In this document: positions 9,950 to 19,610 of the stretch, one piece after another | Layout of the letters: each line of letters starts with the position of its first letter | How positions within the stretch are numbered: position 1 is the first letter of the stretch | Assembly (NCBI RefSeq): GCF_902497555.1 | Contig: NZ_CABVGP010000001.1 | Location: 2,212,501 to 2,276,500 of the forward strand | Length of the DNA stretch: 64,000 nucleotides | Direction of reading: 5' to 3' | Source: Amycolatopsis camponoti | GTDB taxonomy: Bacteria; Actinomycetota; Actinomycetes; Mycobacteriales; Pseudonocardiaceae | Notes under the pieces: model-generated | Seen by the model: the letters and a program-made list of their open reading frames with translations, nothing else | What the model was told of the DNA's origin: nothing | Databases searched by the model: none | Program-made: the position numbers and the translations under genes

Positions 9950-11473
9950 GTGCGCCCGTTTCGTCGTGGGGGTCGGCGACCCGCTCGTGCCCTGCTCGCC
10001 AGTGTCCTGGCCGGGCTGCTCGTCGCCGGGTGCACCGAGGGTTACGCCCAGCCTCAGGCGGCCGGGGACAATCCGGCCATCGCCGGGGGGAAGACCGGCT
10101 CCCCGCCGCGGCCGGTCGACGTCAAGCTCGCTTCGGGTGACCCCCGGGAGAGTGGTGGCGTGATCGCCGCCGGTGGTGCGGACGCCGTCTACAACTACGG
10201 GCCGTCCGTCATGCTCGACCGCGGGCAGACCCGGATGTGGTGGTGCAGCCAGTACGGCGGCGCCGGACCCGCCGGCGACGACATCCTGTACGCCCAGGCC
10301 CAGTCGATCGACGGGCCGTTCGCCGGGCCCGGCGGCGGGATCCCGGCCGCCGTCTTCTCCGGCGCGCCCGGGCAGTTCGACGGCATGCACACCTGCGACC
10401 CGTCGGTGCTGCGCGTCGGCTCGACGTACTACCTCTACTACACCGGCGCGGCAGGCGACCACGCGCTCGGCAACGCCGTCGGGCTCGCCACCAGCGCGGA
10501 CGGCGTGCACTGGACCCGCGCGGCGGGCGGGAAGCCGATCCTCGGACCGTCGCACGACGTGCACCGCGCCAACGTCTACGGCGCGGGCCAGCCCTCGGCC
10601 GTCTACCTCGACGGCTGGTTCTACCTGATGTTCACCGACACCACCGGCCGCGCCGCGGCGTGGAACGGCGCCGGGCAGTTCGTGCTCCGGTCGCACGACC
10701 CCGCGTTCGGGGCCGGCGTCCAGGCCCTCGACGTCGGCGGGTTCGTGCCGGTGGCCACGACCGCCGCGCCGCGCGGCCGGTCGGTGGTCGAGGGGTTCAG
10801 CGCGGACCTGATGTGGGTGGGCGCGCTCGACGCGTTCGTCATCGCGCACGAGACCGACACCGGGACGACGCTGACTTTCTGGACCGCGGACTTCACCGAG
10901 AACCCGTACCGGGCGGTCGTCATCCCGGGCCCCTGGAAGGAAGGGCCGGGGCTGGTGCGCCGCGCGGACGGGCACGCGCCGCTGTCGTCGGCCGCGCCGT
11001 GCGACCGGGTGCCGTTCGACGTCGTGCGCGCCACCGCGATCGGCGGGGCCGGCGCGCCGACCGCCCTGCGGCACTTCGGGCTCGACCTGGTGGGGAGCCA
11101 GGCCTGCGCGAACCCGGGCCGGGTGGCCGCCACGTTCGACGGCGTGACGATGCCGTCGCCGGACCGGACGATGGACCTGGTCCGCGCCGGGCAGCGGGTG
11201 CGGGTCGACCGGCGCAGCGTGGCCGCGGCCCTGGCCGGCGAGCTGCTGGAGAAGGAATCGCCCGAGGTGGCGGCACTGCCGGTGGCGACGCGGCTGCGCT
11301 CGGGCGCGGAGTCGGTCCGGGCTCCGGGCCGCGGCCTGGCACTGGTCCTCGACGACCGCCGCCTGTGGGGAGTCCCGGACGCGACGATCGTGGCCGGCAA
11401 CGGCTCGGCGGCCCACCCGGTGACGGACGCCCAATGGGACGGCTACCCGCAAGGCGCCTCACTGGTCGGCTGA
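9950..11473 (+). CDS. Secreted lipoprotein with five-bladed beta-propeller (GH43-like)
   Basis: This 507-residue predicted lipoprotein has a basic N-terminus, a hydrophobic stretch and the lipobox LVAGC (Cys about residue 28). The mature part shows repeated glycosidase-propeller motifs, YNYGPSVML, HTCDPSVLRVGSTYYLYYTG and GAGQPSAVYLDGWFYLMFTD. These resemble arabinanase, levansucrase and GH43/GH32 relatives. A role in binding or cleaving extracellular sugars is likely, but the acidic catalytic residues cannot be assigned by eye. No Shine-Dalgarno precedes GTG 9950. TACACT at 9936-9941 would place transcription start at the GTG, so it may be leaderless. Confidence 0.75.
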   Translation: MRPFRRGGRRPARALLASVLAGLLVAGCTEGYAQPQAAGDNPAIAGGKTGSPPRPVDVKLASGDPRESGGVIAAGGADAVYNYGPSVMLDRGQTRMWWCSQYGGAGPAGDDILYAQAQSIDGPFAGPGGGIPAAVFSGAPGQFDGMHTCDPSVLRVGSTYYLYYTGAAGDHALGNAVGLATSADGVHWTRAAGGKPILGPSHDVHRANVYGAGQPSAVYLDGWFYLMFTDTTGRAAAWNGAGQFVLRSHDPAFGAGVQALDVGGFVPVATTAAPRGRSVVEGFSADLMWVGALDAFVIAHETDTGTTLTFWTADFTENPYRAVVIPGPWKEGPGLVRRADGHAPLSSAAPCDRVPFDVVRATAIGGAGAPTALRHFGLDLVGSQACANPGRVAATFDGVTMPSPDRTMDLVRAGQRVRVDRRSVAAALAGELLEKESPEVAALPVATRLRSGAESVRAPGRGLALVLDDRRLWGVPDATIVAGNGSAAHPVTDAQWDGYPQGASLVG

Positions 11474-11517
11474 CGCCGGAGGCGCGCGCGGTGCTCATCG
11501 GCGGGAACCGACGCCGC

Positions 11518-11573
11518 GCTGCGGTGGGAAACCGCGTGCTAGGTGCGGGGTTCCCCGCTGCGAGGCCGCATCC
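11518..11573. terminator. Imperfect hairpin between convergent genes
   Basis: A GC-rich imperfect inverted repeat pairs GCGGTGGGAAACCGCG (from 11521) with GCGGGGTTCCCCGCTGC (from 11556). It overlaps the last codons of the minus-strand gene ending at 11539. It resembles the GTGGGAAAC element at 9778-9833 and may terminate the lipoprotein transcript. Confidence 0.45.
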
Positions 11574-12129
11574 GCGGAGAAGGTCGCGGCGAGGGTTCCG
11601 GGTCGTCCGCCCTGACCCGCCGACGAGGCTGAGGCGAGGCTTCCGAGCCGTCCACCCGGACCCGCCGGCGCGGACGCGGTGAAGGCGCGGGCGAAGCCGA
11701 AGAACCCTCGCGCTCCGCATCGTCCTCCTCCGACGGCCGGGTCCGCCCGATCCGCCCACCCACGAAAAGCCCCAGCCCGGCCGGCACCAGCACCAGCAGC
11801 GCCGAAAACGCCGCCCCGCCGGTCAACGCCCCGCCCAGCTCCGACACGCCCGTCTGGTCGACGAACACCGCCCGCCCGATCACGTACAGGATCCCCGACA
11901 CGACCCCCGCCACCAGCGCCGCGATGAACCACGCGCGGCCGCGGTCGGGGACGTCGCGCCAGGCGTCCAGGGCGCTCCACAGCGCTGCCGCGCCGACCAG
12001 GGCCGCCAGGGTCAGGGACACCATCAGCGTCTGGTCCGTCGGGTGGTACACGGCGTACTTGGCCAGCAGCGTCAGCGCGACGCCGTGGAGCACCGCCATC
12101 CCGAGTCCGCGGATCACCCAAGCGCTCAT
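11539..12129 (-). CDS. Small four-helix membrane protein, B-4DMT-like
   Basis: This 196-residue protein has four predicted membrane helices (about residues 6-25, 36-53, 68-90 and 98-125), then a charged cytoplasmic tail of about 70 residues. The layout resembles the actinobacterial family called B-4DMT transporters, half-size relatives of drug/metabolite transporters. That name is from memory and moderately sure. The tail carries a loosely duplicated proline/arginine unit around RRRVRVDGSEASP and RRRVRADDPEPSP. Transport substrate is unknown. It is divergent from the M24 peptidase gene. Confidence 0.6.
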   Translation of the reverse strand: MSAWVIRGLGMAVLHGVALTLLAKYAVYHPTDQTLMVSLTLAALVGAAALWSALDAWRDVPDRGRAWFIAALVAGVVSGILYVIGRAVFVDQTGVSELGGALTGGAAFSALLVLVPAGLGLFVGGRIGRTRPSEEDDAEREGSSASPAPSPRPRRRVRVDGSEASPQPRRRVRADDPEPSPRPSPRMRPRSGEPRT

Positions 12130-12191
12130 CCTGCGGAGTGTAGGCCAGGTTACTGGCGAGTCGCTTCGCCAGCGCCCACTAGGCTGGGGAC

Positions 12192-13280
12192 GTGCCCGAA
12201 ACCCATGGACGACGCCGGGCGGCGCTGCGCGGGCTTCTGACCGAAGCCGGTGTCGACGCGCTGCTGGTCACCGATCTGCTCAACATCCGCTACCTCACCG
12301 GGTTCACCGGCTCGAACGCCGCCGTGCTGCTGCACGCCGAGGGCGACGGGAAGACGCTCTTCTGCACGGACGGCCGCTACACGACCCAGTCGGCCGCCGA
12401 GGTGCCCGACCTGGACAAGGTCGTCGACCGGGCCAGCGCCGCCGCCCTCGTCGCGAGAGCCGCGAAGGACGCCAGGACATACGGCCGCGTCGGCTTCGAG
12501 AGCCAGCACGTCAGCGTCGAAGAGTACGAGTCCCTCAAGAAGGACGCCGCCCTCGAGCGCACCCCCGGGCTGGTCGAGCGGCTCCGGCTGGTGAAGGACG
12601 AAGCCGAGATCGAGGCGCTGCGCCAGGCCTGCGCCGCCGCCGACCGGGCGCTGGACGACCTCGTCGCCGCCGGCGGCCTGCGGCCCGGCCGGACCGAGCT
12701 GGAAATCGCCCGTGACCTGGAGAACCGGATGCTGGAGCACGGGTCGGCCGAGCCCAGTTTCGCCTCCATCATCGCCGCCGGCGCGCACTCGGCCATCCCG
12801 CACCACCAGCCGACGCACGCCCAGCTGAAGCGCGGCGACTTCGTCAAGCTGGACTTCGGCGCGACCGTCGACGGCTACCACTCCGACATGACCCGCACCT
12901 TCGTCCTCGGCGAACCCGCGGACTGGCAGCGGGAGGTGTACGACCTCGTGCACGCCGCCCAGGCGGCCGGGGTCCGCGCCGTCGTGCCGGGCACCGAGGT
13001 GTCCGATGTGGACGCCGCGGCGCGCGGGGTGATCGCGGACGCCGGGCACGGCGAGCACTTCGCGCACGGTCTCGGCCACGGCGTCGGCCTGCAGATCCAC
13101 GAGGCGCCCAGCTTCGCCGCGACGGGCGTCGGTACACTGTCCGCCGGTATGGCGGTCACCGTCGAGCCCGGCGTCTACCTCGCGGGGCGCGGTGGCGTGC
13201 GCATCGAGGACACGCTCGTCGTGCGGGCTGGGGAGCCCGAACTCCTCACCCTGAGCACCAAGAACCTCGTGGTCGTCTGA
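12192..13280 (+). CDS. M24 aminopeptidase P / Xaa-Pro dipeptidase
   Basis: This 362-residue metallopeptidase has an N-terminal creatinase-like domain (about residues 1-130) and a C-terminal pita-bread domain. Metal-binding residues appear in KLDFGATVDGYHSDMTRTF (two aspartates), HGLGHGVGLQIHE (histidine), VTVEPGVYL (glutamate) and GVRIEDTLVV (glutamate). It should release N-terminal residues before proline in the cytoplasm. The GTG start lacks a clear ribosome-binding site. TAGGCT at 12180-12185 suggests leaderless transcription. It lies directly upstream of efp, a common actinobacterial order. Confidence 0.92.
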   Translation: MPETHGRRRAALRGLLTEAGVDALLVTDLLNIRYLTGFTGSNAAVLLHAEGDGKTLFCTDGRYTTQSAAEVPDLDKVVDRASAAALVARAAKDARTYGRVGFESQHVSVEEYESLKKDAALERTPGLVERLRLVKDEAEIEALRQACAAADRALDDLVAAGGLRPGRTELEIARDLENRMLEHGSAEPSFASIIAAGAHSAIPHHQPTHAQLKRGDFVKLDFGATVDGYHSDMTRTFVLGEPADWQREVYDLVHAAQAAGVRAVVPGTEVSDVDAAARGVIADAGHGEHFAHGLGHGVGLQIHEAPSFAATGVGTLSAGMAVTVEPGVYLAGRGGVRIEDTLVVRAGEPELLTLSTKNLVVV

Positions 13281-13323
13281 CAGCGGCCGCGAACCGTAGA
13301 TCGACACAGGAGACTGCAAGCTC

Positions 13324-13887
13324 GTGGCCACGACCAACGACCTGAAGAACGGGCTCGTCCTCAACCTCGAGGGCCAGCTGTGGACCGTCACCGCGTTCCA
13401 GCACGTCAAGCCGGGCAAGGGCGGCGCCTTCGTGCGCACGACGCTCAAGCACGTGCTCACCGGCAAGGTGGTCGACAAGACGTTCAACGCGGGCACGAAG
13501 GTCGAGACGGCCACGGTGGACCGCCGGAACATGACCTACCTGTACAAGGACGGCCAGGACTTCGTGTTCATGGACGGTGACACCTACGACCAGATCACGG
13601 TGCTGGCCGCGGTCGTCGGCGACAACGCCAACTACATGCTCGAGAACACCGAGGTCCAGGTCGCGGTGCACGAGAACGAGGCGCTCTACGTCGAGCTCCC
13701 GACCTCGGTCGAGATCGTCATCCAGCACACCGACCCGGGCCTGCAGGGCGACCGCTCCACCGGCGGCACCAAGCCGGCGACGCTGGAGACCGGCGCGGAG
13801 ATCCAGGTCCCGCTGTTCCTGTCCACCGGCGAGAAGATCAAGGTCGACACCCGCGACGGCCGTTACCTGGGCCGCGTCTCCAGCTGA
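13324..13887 (+). CDS. efp: Translation elongation factor P
   Basis: This 187-residue EF-P relieves ribosome stalling at consecutive prolines. Three domains of normal length are present. The tip loop of domain I is KPGKGGAF with Lys32 at the position that contacts the P-site. No lysine-modifying enzyme gene (epmA, ymfI) is nearby, in line with the unmodified EF-P described for some actinobacteria. GTG 13324 follows ACAGGAGACTGC. The stop overlaps the nusB ATG (TGATG). Confidence 0.96.
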   Translation: MATTNDLKNGLVLNLEGQLWTVTAFQHVKPGKGGAFVRTTLKHVLTGKVVDKTFNAGTKVETATVDRRNMTYLYKDGQDFVFMDGDTYDQITVLAAVVGDNANYMLENTEVQVAVHENEALYVELPTSVEIVIQHTDPGLQGDRSTGGTKPATLETGAEIQVPLFLSTGEKIKVDTRDGRYLGRVSS

Positions 13888-14342
13888 TGCCGACGTCGAA
13901 GCCCCACCCCAACCGCGGCGGCGCGATCAGCCGCAGGCAGGCGCGCCGTCGCGCGGTGGAAATGCTGTACGAGGCCTCGCAGCGCGACGCCGACGCGGTC
14001 ACGCTGCTGGCCGACCGGGTCGGCGCGACCGAGGTCGACCCGATCGGGGACTACACGATCAGCCTGGTCGAGGGCGTGACCGCCCGGAAGACGCAGATCG
14101 ACGAGCTGCTGGCCGAGCACGCGCAGGGCTGGACCCTGGAGCGGATGCCGAAGGTCGACCTCGCGGTGCTGCGGGTCGGGGTCTACGAGCTGCTCTGGGC
14201 CGAGGACGTGCCGGACCCGGTCGCGATCGACGAGGCCGTCGGCCTGGCGAAGGAACTCTCCACGGACGATTCGCCGCGGTTCGTCAACGGCGTGCTGGGC
14301 CGGATCGGCACGATCGCCGACCGCCTCCGCGCCGTCCTGTAG
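13887..14342 (+). CDS. nusB: Transcription antitermination factor NusB
   Basis: This 151-residue all-helical protein binds boxA RNA with NusE in rRNA antitermination. The N-terminal RRQARRRAVEMLYEASQRD is the typical arginine-rich RNA-binding segment. VDLAVLRVGVYELLW and DEAVGLAKELSTDDSPRFVNGVLG are conserved NusB blocks. It overlaps efp by one base and ends before a hairpin at 14369-14408. Confidence 0.95.
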   Translation: MPTSKPHPNRGGAISRRQARRRAVEMLYEASQRDADAVTLLADRVGATEVDPIGDYTISLVEGVTARKTQIDELLAEHAQGWTLERMPKVDLAVLRVGVYELLWAEDVPDPVAIDEAVGLAKELSTDDSPRFVNGVLGRIGTIADRLRAVL

Positions 14343-14368
14343 GTCTGCTGCGAGCCCCCCGACGAAGT

Positions 14369-14408
14369 CAGTGAGCGTCTCCGGTGCCCCCACCGGGAAC
14401 GCTCACTG
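14369..14408. terminator. Bidirectional hairpin between nusB and bldD
   Basis: An outer 10-bp arm (14369-14378 with 14399-14408) and an inner CCGGTG/CACCGG stem are separated by a small internal loop, with CCCC at the tip. It lies between converging nusB and bldD. Confidence 0.75.
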
Positions 14409-14431
14409 CTGTCGGCACAGCACACCCGGAA

Positions 14432-14920
14432 TCAGTCCTCCTTGGACGGCCGCGCCTCCGGCGGGAGCACACCCCAGTCGATGAGCTGCTCGGTGAGCTC
14501 GCCCGGGGTCATGTCGTAGATGATCGCCAGGGACCGCAGGTCCTCGGTGCGGATCGAGAGCACCTTGCCGTTGTAGTCGCCGCGCTGGCTCTGGATCGTC
14601 GCCGCGTAGCGGGCCAGCGGGCCCACCTTTTCGGCCGGCAGCTGCTGCAGGCGCTCGAGGTTGATCACGATCTTGGTGGCGGGCTCCGCGCCGGAGGGGA
14701 CCCGGCCCTCGGGCAGCAGCTCGACCACCGGCACGCCGTAGAAGTCGGCCAGCTCGGCCAGCTTCTGCACGGTGACGGCACGGTCGCCACGCTCGTACGA
14801 GCCGACGACGACGGCCTTCCAGCGCCCACCGGACTTCTGCTCGACCCCGTGCAGGGACAGGCCCTGCTGCTGGCGGATCCCGCGGAGCTTGGCCCCGAGC
14901 GCCTTGGCGTAATCGCCCAT
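14432..14920 (-). CDS. bldD: BldD, c-di-GMP-responsive developmental regulator
   Basis: This 162-residue protein has an N-terminal helix-turn-helix (about residues 5-70, with GVEQKSGGRWKAVVVGSYER) and a C-terminal c-di-GMP-binding domain. The ligand motif RGD-x8-RTED is intact (Arg113, Asp115, Arg124, Asp127), matching the RxD-x8-RxxD signature known from Streptomyces. BldD dimerises on c-di-GMP and represses sporulation genes. Location next to nusB and the pyr operon is conserved in actinomycetes. Its own promoter region contains palindromes that may be autoregulatory. Confidence 0.93.
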   Translation of the reverse strand: MGDYAKALGAKLRGIRQQQGLSLHGVEQKSGGRWKAVVVGSYERGDRAVTVQKLAELADFYGVPVVELLPEGRVPSGAEPATKIVINLERLQQLPAEKVGPLARYAATIQSQRGDYNGKVLSIRTEDLRSLAIIYDMTPGELTEQLIDWGVLPPEARPSKED

Positions 14921-14972
14921 CTGGTCGTTCTCCGTTCTCCACCCCCTCCCGGTCGGGGTGACCGGTCCAGGG

Positions 14973-15007
14973 GACTCTTCGAGTCGAATACTCAGAGTAA
15001 TGGTTAC
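14973..15007. promoter_or_regulatory. Palindrome cluster in the bldD promoter region
   Basis: Three short palindromes lie upstream of bldD: GACTC-TTC-GAGTC (14973-14985), TACTC-A-GAGTA (14989-14999) and GTAA-TGG-TTAC (14997-15007). A TCACC follows at about 15017. BldD sites are loosely AGTGA...TCACC, so autoregulation is plausible but unproven. Confidence 0.4.
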
Positions 15008-15125
15008 GCATTGTTGTCACCAGGTCAAGCAGGAGCTTGCCGCGAATCACGCCACACCACCCGTAAGACTGAGCAAAGTGCCTGCTACTGTCGGTGGGAA
15101 AGCCCCGACCAGCAGGGGAACAGAC

Positions 15126-15162
15126 GTCCTTTAAGGACCCGTCCGGTGAGGCGGGGAAGGAG
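15126..15162 (+). promoter_or_regulatory. PyrR-binding RNA element overlapping the pyrR ribosome-binding site
   Basis: The leader contains GTCCTTTAA, GTCCGGTGAGGC and GGGGAAGGAGT in the order seen in Bacillus PyrR binding loops (CCUUUAA, GUCC..GAGGC, AAGG). The AAGGAG that serves pyrR lies in the 3' side of the element. UMP-loaded PyrR binding would therefore hide the ribosome-binding site, as reported for mycobacterial pyr translational control. Confidence 0.75.
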
Positions 15163-15168
15163 TCCGAA

Positions 15169-15786
15169 GTGTCGTCACGTCCGCGTGGCGCGGCTGGTTC
15201 GGCCGGGGAGCGCGAGCTCCTGACGGCCGGCGATGTCGCGCGCACGATCGCCCGAATGGCCCATCAGGTCATCGAAAAGACCGCGAACGGTGCGGAGAGC
15301 ACTACCCCGCCCGTGTTGCTCGGGATCCCCAGCCGCGGCACTCCCCTCGCGGCCCGCCTCGCCGACAAGATCGGCGAGTTCTCCGGAGTCCGCCCGCCGA
15401 CCGGCGCCCTCGACGTCACCCTCTACCGGGACGACCTCCGCCGCCGCCCGCCGCGCGCGCTCGAACAGACGCAGCTGCCCGCCGACGGCATCGACGACCG
15501 GGTGGTGATCCTGGTCGACGACGTCCTCTTCTCCGGCCGCACGATCCGGGCCGCGCTCGATGCCCTCCGTGATCACGGCCGCCCCCGCGCGGTGCAGCTG
15601 GCCGTCCTCGTCGACCGAGGTCACCGTGAGCTGCCGATCCGCGCCGACTACGTGGGCAAGAACGTGCCGACCGCCCGCACCGAGGGCGTGTCCGTCCTGC
15701 TGGCCGAGATCGACGGCCGCGACGCGGTACTGCTCCGTCCCTCGGAAAGCGGCCCGACCGAAGAAGTACCTGGAGAAGACTCGTGA
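15169..15786 (+). CDS. pyrR: Bifunctional pyr operon regulator / uracil phosphoribosyltransferase
   Basis: This 205-residue PRTase-fold protein binds pyr leader RNA when UMP is high and has some UPRTase activity. The PRPP-binding loop is [31 protein letters not shown] and DVTLYRDDL are conserved PyrR segments. GTG 15169 is used because AAGGAG lies 6 bases upstream. The stop overlaps the pyrB GTG. It controls the coupled pyrimidine operon through the RNA element at 15126-15162. Confidence 0.95.
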   Translation: MSSRPRGAAGSAGERELLTAGDVARTIARMAHQVIEKTANGAESTTPPVLLGIPSRGTPLAARLADKIGEFSGVRPPTGALDVTLYRDDLRRRPPRALEQTQLPADGIDDRVVILVDDVLFSGRTIRAALDALRDHGRPRAVQLAVLVDRGHRELPIRADYVGKNVPTARTEGVSVLLAEIDGRDAVLLRPSESGPTEEVPGEDS

Positions 15787-16715
15787 AGCACCTGCTCGCC
15801 ACCGACGGGCTGGACCCGGCGCTGGCCACGGCCGTGCTGGACACCGCCGACGAGCTGAAGCACACCCTGCTCGGCCGTGAGGTCAAGAAGCTGCCGACGC
15901 TGCGCGGCCGCACGGTGATCACCCTGTTCTACGAAAACTCGACGCGCACGCGGGTCTCGTTCGAGATCGCCGGGAAGTGGATGAGCGCCGACGTGATCAA
16001 CGTCTCCGCGTCCAGCTCCTCGGTCAACAAGGGCGAGTCCCTGCGTGACACGGCGTTGACGCTGGCCGCCGCGGGCGCCGACTGCGTGATCGTCCGGCAC
16101 CCCGCCAGCGGTGCCGCCCAGCGGCTCTCGGAGTGGCTCGCCGAGCCCGGCACGTCGGTGGTCAACGCCGGCGACGGCACCCACGAGCACCCGACGCAGG
16201 CGCTGCTCGACGCGGCGACCCTGCGCGAGCGGCTCGGTTCGCTCAAGGACCGCCGGATCGCGATCGTCGGTGACGTCCTGCACAGCCGCGTCGCCCGCTC
16301 GAACATCCACCTGCTCTCCGCGCTCGGCGCCGAAGTGGTTCTCGTCGCGCCGCCGACGTTGCTGCCCTACGGCGTCGAAAGCCTGCCGGTGACCGTCTCG
16401 CACGACCTCGACGCCGAGCTGCCCGCGGTCGACGCGGTGATGATGCTGCGGGTCCAGGCCGAGCGCATGCACGGCGGGTTCTTCCCGAGCGCCCGCGAGT
16501 ACTCGATCGCGTACGGCCTCTCGGAGAAGCGGCAGAAGCTGCTGCCGGAGCACGCGGTCGTCCTGCACCCCGGCCCGATGCTGCGCGGGATGGAGATCGC
16601 GAGCGCGGTCGCCGACTCCCCGGCCTCGGCCATCACCGAACAGGTCCGCAACGGCGTCCACGTGCGCATGGCGGTCCTCTACCACCTGCTGGCCAGCGAA
16701 GGAGCCGCCGCGTGA
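15783..16715 (+). CDS. pyrB: Aspartate carbamoyltransferase catalytic subunit
   Basis: This 310-residue enzyme makes carbamoyl aspartate in the first committed pyrimidine step. The carbamoyl-phosphate site STRTRVSFE, the mobile loop [24 protein letters not shown] and HPGPMLRG are all present. No regulatory pyrI gene is found, as is usual in actinobacteria. The GTG start overlaps the pyrR stop, and the TGA overlaps pyrC. Confidence 0.96.
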   Translation: MKHLLATDGLDPALATAVLDTADELKHTLLGREVKKLPTLRGRTVITLFYENSTRTRVSFEIAGKWMSADVINVSASSSSVNKGESLRDTALTLAAAGADCVIVRHPASGAAQRLSEWLAEPGTSVVNAGDGTHEHPTQALLDAATLRERLGSLKDRRIAIVGDVLHSRVARSNIHLLSALGAEVVLVAPPTLLPYGVESLPVTVSHDLDAELPAVDAVMMLRVQAERMHGGFFPSAREYSIAYGLSEKRQKLLPEHAVVLHPGPMLRGMEIASAVADSPASAITEQVRNGVHVRMAVLYHLLASEGAAA

Positions 16716-17998
16716 GCACCGTGATCAAGGGCGCCCGCCCCTACGGCGAAGGCGACCCGGTCGACGTCCTGATCGAGGACGGCGTGATCACCGCGATCGG
16801 CGCGGTGGACGTCCCGGAGGGCGCCGAAATCGTCGAAGCGGGCGGCCAGGTGCTGCTGCCGGGGTTCGTCGACCTGCATACCCACCTGCGCGAACCCGGC
16901 CGCGAGGACACCGAGACGATCGAGACCGGCTCGGCCGCGGCGGCGCTCGGCGGCTACACCGCCGTGTTCGCCATGGCCAACACCGACCCCGTCGCCGACA
17001 ACGCCGTGATCGTCGACCACGTGTGGCGCCGCGGGCAGGAGGTCGGCCTGGTCGACGTCCACCCGGTCGGCGCGGTCACCGTCGGGCTCAAGGGCGAGAA
17101 GCTCGCCGAACTGGGCACGATGGCGAAGTCGCAGGCCCAGGTGAAGGTCTTCTCCGACGACGGCCTCTGCGTCGCCGACCCGCTGCTGATGCGCCGCGCG
17201 CTGGAGTACTCGACCGCGCTGGACGTCGTCATCGCGCAGCACGCCGAGGAGCCGCGGCTGACCGTAGGCGCCCAGGCCCACGAGGGCGAGCGCGCGGCCC
17301 GGCTCGGCTACACCGGCTGGCCGGCCGCCGCGGAAGAGTCCATCGTGGCCCGCGACTGCCTGCTGGCCCGGCACGCGAACGCGCGGCTGCACGTCTGCCA
17401 CGTGTCCACTTCGGGCACCGCGGACGTCCTGGCCTGGGCGAAGGACCGCGGCACCAAGGTGTCGGCCGAGGTCACGCCGCACCACCTGCTGCTCACCGAC
17501 GAGCGCCTGGCCACCTACGACCCGGTCAACAAGGTGAACCCGCCGCTGCGCACGGAGTCCGACGCGGAGAAGTTGCGGACGGCGTTGGCCGAGGGCGTCA
17601 TCGACTGCGTCGCCACCGACCACGCCCCGCACGCGGTGCAGGACAAGGACACCGAGTGGAGCGCGGCCCGGCCGGGCATGCTCGGGCTGCAGACGGCACT
17701 GTCCATCGTGGCCGAGACCATGGTCCGCACCGGGCTGCTCGACTGGCGCGGCGTCGCCCGCGTCATGAGCGAGCGCCCCGCGGAGATCGGGAACCTGGCC
17801 GACCAGGGCCGCCCGATCGCCGTCGGCGAGCCGGCGAACCTGACGCTGGTCGACCCGGACGCCGAGTGGACGGTCCGCGGCGCGGAGCTGGCCAGCATCG
17901 CCGCCAACACCCCGTACGAGGGAATGCGGCTCCCCGGTGTGGTGACCGCGACGCTGCTGCGCGGGCGGCTCACCGCGCGGGACGGGAAGGTCTGCTGA
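16712..17998 (+). CDS. pyrC: Dihydroorotase
   Basis: This 428-residue class I dihydroorotase closes carbamoyl aspartate to dihydroorotate. The zinc-binding motif [10 protein letters not shown] (about residues 52-61) and the catalytic aspartate region [10 protein letters not shown] are intact. Length fits multifunctional-type Gram-positive PyrC proteins. It overlaps pyrB upstream (GTGA) and the membrane-protein gene downstream by one base. Confidence 0.96.
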   Translation: MSTVIKGARPYGEGDPVDVLIEDGVITAIGAVDVPEGAEIVEAGGQVLLPGFVDLHTHLREPGREDTETIETGSAAAALGGYTAVFAMANTDPVADNAVIVDHVWRRGQEVGLVDVHPVGAVTVGLKGEKLAELGTMAKSQAQVKVFSDDGLCVADPLLMRRALEYSTALDVVIAQHAEEPRLTVGAQAHEGERAARLGYTGWPAAAEESIVARDCLLARHANARLHVCHVSTSGTADVLAWAKDRGTKVSAEVTPHHLLLTDERLATYDPVNKVNPPLRTESDAEKLRTALAEGVIDCVATDHAPHAVQDKDTEWSAARPGMLGLQTALSIVAETMVRTGLLDWRGVARVMSERPAEIGNLADQGRPIAVGEPANLTLVDPDAEWTVRGAELASIAANTPYEGMRLPGVVTATLLRGRLTARDGKVC

Positions 17999-18492
17999 TG
18001 GAACGCCTTTGGCTGGTGCTGGCGATCGTCGCCTTCTTCCTGCTCTGCCTGTGGGGCATGTACGTCGGCTGGCGGCGCAAGGCGCGCTCGCAGAGCGTGC
18101 GGGTGCCGCCGTTCCCCGCCATCCCCGCGGAGCCGGGGGACGTCCTGCTGGAGTCCACCGGTGTCTACGTCGCGACGACGTTCGCGGGGGAGTGGCAGAA
18201 CCGGGTCGTCACCCGCGGCGCGGGTCTGCGCACCGGCGCGGTCCTGCGGCTGCACGAGGGCGGTGTCGCGGTCGAACGCGGGGGAGCGCCCGACTTCTGG
18301 ATCCCGCGCGACGCGGTCACCGGCGTCCGGCGCGACTCCAGGATCGCCGGGAAGGTGATGGGCACGGACGCGCTGCTGGTGCTCACCTGGCGGGCCGGCG
18401 AAACCGAGGTCGACACCGGCTTCCGCGGCGACGACCTCGACGACTATCCACAGTGGATCGAACAGTTGAAGATCAAGGGAGGTGCCCAGTGA
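17998..18492 (+). CDS. Membrane-anchored PH-like domain protein in the pyr operon
   Basis: This 164-residue protein has one N-terminal membrane helix (about residues 4-24), a basic stop-transfer stretch GWRRKARSQ, and a soluble PH-like beta-rich domain. It is regularly found between pyrC and carA in actinobacteria, from memory of the gene order. No catalytic motif is visible. It overlaps pyrC by one base and carA by four, so it is co-translated. It could anchor or scaffold the pyrimidine enzymes at the membrane, but that is speculation. Confidence 0.75.
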   Translation: MERLWLVLAIVAFFLLCLWGMYVGWRRKARSQSVRVPPFPAIPAEPGDVLLESTGVYVATTFAGEWQNRVVTRGAGLRTGAVLRLHEGGVAVERGGAPDFWIPRDAVTGVRRDSRIAGKVMGTDALLVLTWRAGETEVDTGFRGDDLDDYPQWIEQLKIKGGAQ

Positions 18493-19610
18493 ACGCGCGC
18501 GCTCAGGCCGCACTGGTGCTCGAAGACGGCCGGGTGTTCCGCGGCGCTGCCTACGGCGCGCGGGGGCGGAGCCTCGGCGAGGCCGTGTTCTGCACCGGCA
18601 TGACCGGCTACCAGGAGACGCTGACCGACCCGTCCTACCACGGGCAGATCGTGGTGCAGACCGCGCCGCAGATCGGCAACACCGGCTGGAACGACGAGGA
18701 CGACGAGTCCTCGAAGATCTGGGTCAACGGCTACGTCGTCCGCGACCCGGCCCGCACGCCGTCCAACTGGCGCTCGAAGCGCACGCTGGACGAGGAGCTG
18801 GTGAACCAGGGGATCGTCGGCATCGCCGAGGTCGACACCCGGTCGCTGACCCGGCACCTGCGCGAGCTGGGCGCGATGCGCGCCGGGGTCTTCTCCGGTG
18901 ACGCGCTGGGCACCGTCGACGAGATGGTCGCCGAGGTGCTCGCCAGCCCGAAGATGGAGGGCGCCGACCTGGCCGGCCAGGTCACCACGCCCAAGCCGTA
19001 CGTCGTCTCGCCGTCGGGCGAGACGCGCTTCCGGGTGGTCGCGCTGGACCTGGGCATCAAGTCCAACACCCCGCGCCAGATGGTCAAGCGCGGCATCGAG
19101 GTGCACGTGCTGCCTTCGACGTCGACCTTGGACGAGCTGCTCGCGATCGAGCCGGACGGGGTGTTCCTGTCGAACGGCCCGGGCGACCCGGCCACGACGA
19201 CGCACGCGACCGAGCTGACCAAGCAGGTACTGGGCCGCGAGATCCCGCTGTTCGGCATCTGCTTCGGCAACCAGGTCCTCGGCCGCGCGCTCGGCCTGGG
19301 CACGTACAAGATGCGCTACGGCCACCGCGGCATCAACATCCCGGTGATCGACGTCGCCACCAAGCAGGTGGCGATCACCGCGCAGAACCACGGCTTCGCC
19401 CTCGAAGGCGAGCCCGGGCAGCGCTTCGAGTCGCCCTTCGGCGCGGCTCAGGTCAGCCACTACTGCGCGAACGACGGCGCGGTCGAGGGCCTGCGGGCGT
19501 TCGACGTCCCGGCGTTCTCGGTGCAGTACCACCCCGAAGCCGCGGCCGGCCCCCACGACGCGGCGCCCCTGTTCGACGATTTCGTTTCGCTCATGGAGAA
19601 GAAGGCCTGA
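18489..19610 (+). CDS. carA: Carbamoyl-phosphate synthase small subunit
   Basis: This 373-residue glutamine amidotransferase subunit supplies ammonia to CarB. The class I triad includes the cysteine in [12 protein letters not shown] and the histidine-glutamate in [13 protein letters not shown]. The N-terminal CPSase-specific domain ([20 protein letters not shown]) is complete. The nucleophile loop reads CFGNQ rather than the commoner CLGHQ. GGGAGGTG lies before the GTG start. One-base overlap with carB. Confidence 0.96.
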   Translation: MNARAQAALVLEDGRVFRGAAYGARGRSLGEAVFCTGMTGYQETLTDPSYHGQIVVQTAPQIGNTGWNDEDDESSKIWVNGYVVRDPARTPSNWRSKRTLDEELVNQGIVGIAEVDTRSLTRHLRELGAMRAGVFSGDALGTVDEMVAEVLASPKMEGADLAGQVTTPKPYVVSPSGETRFRVVALDLGIKSNTPRQMVKRGIEVHVLPSTSTLDELLAIEPDGVFLSNGPGDPATTTHATELTKQVLGREIPLFGICFGNQVLGRALGLGTYKMRYGHRGINIPVIDVATKQVAITAQNHGFALEGEPGQRFESPFGAAQVSHYCANDGAVEGLRAFDVPAFSVQYHPEAAAGPHDAAPLFDDFVSLMEKKA

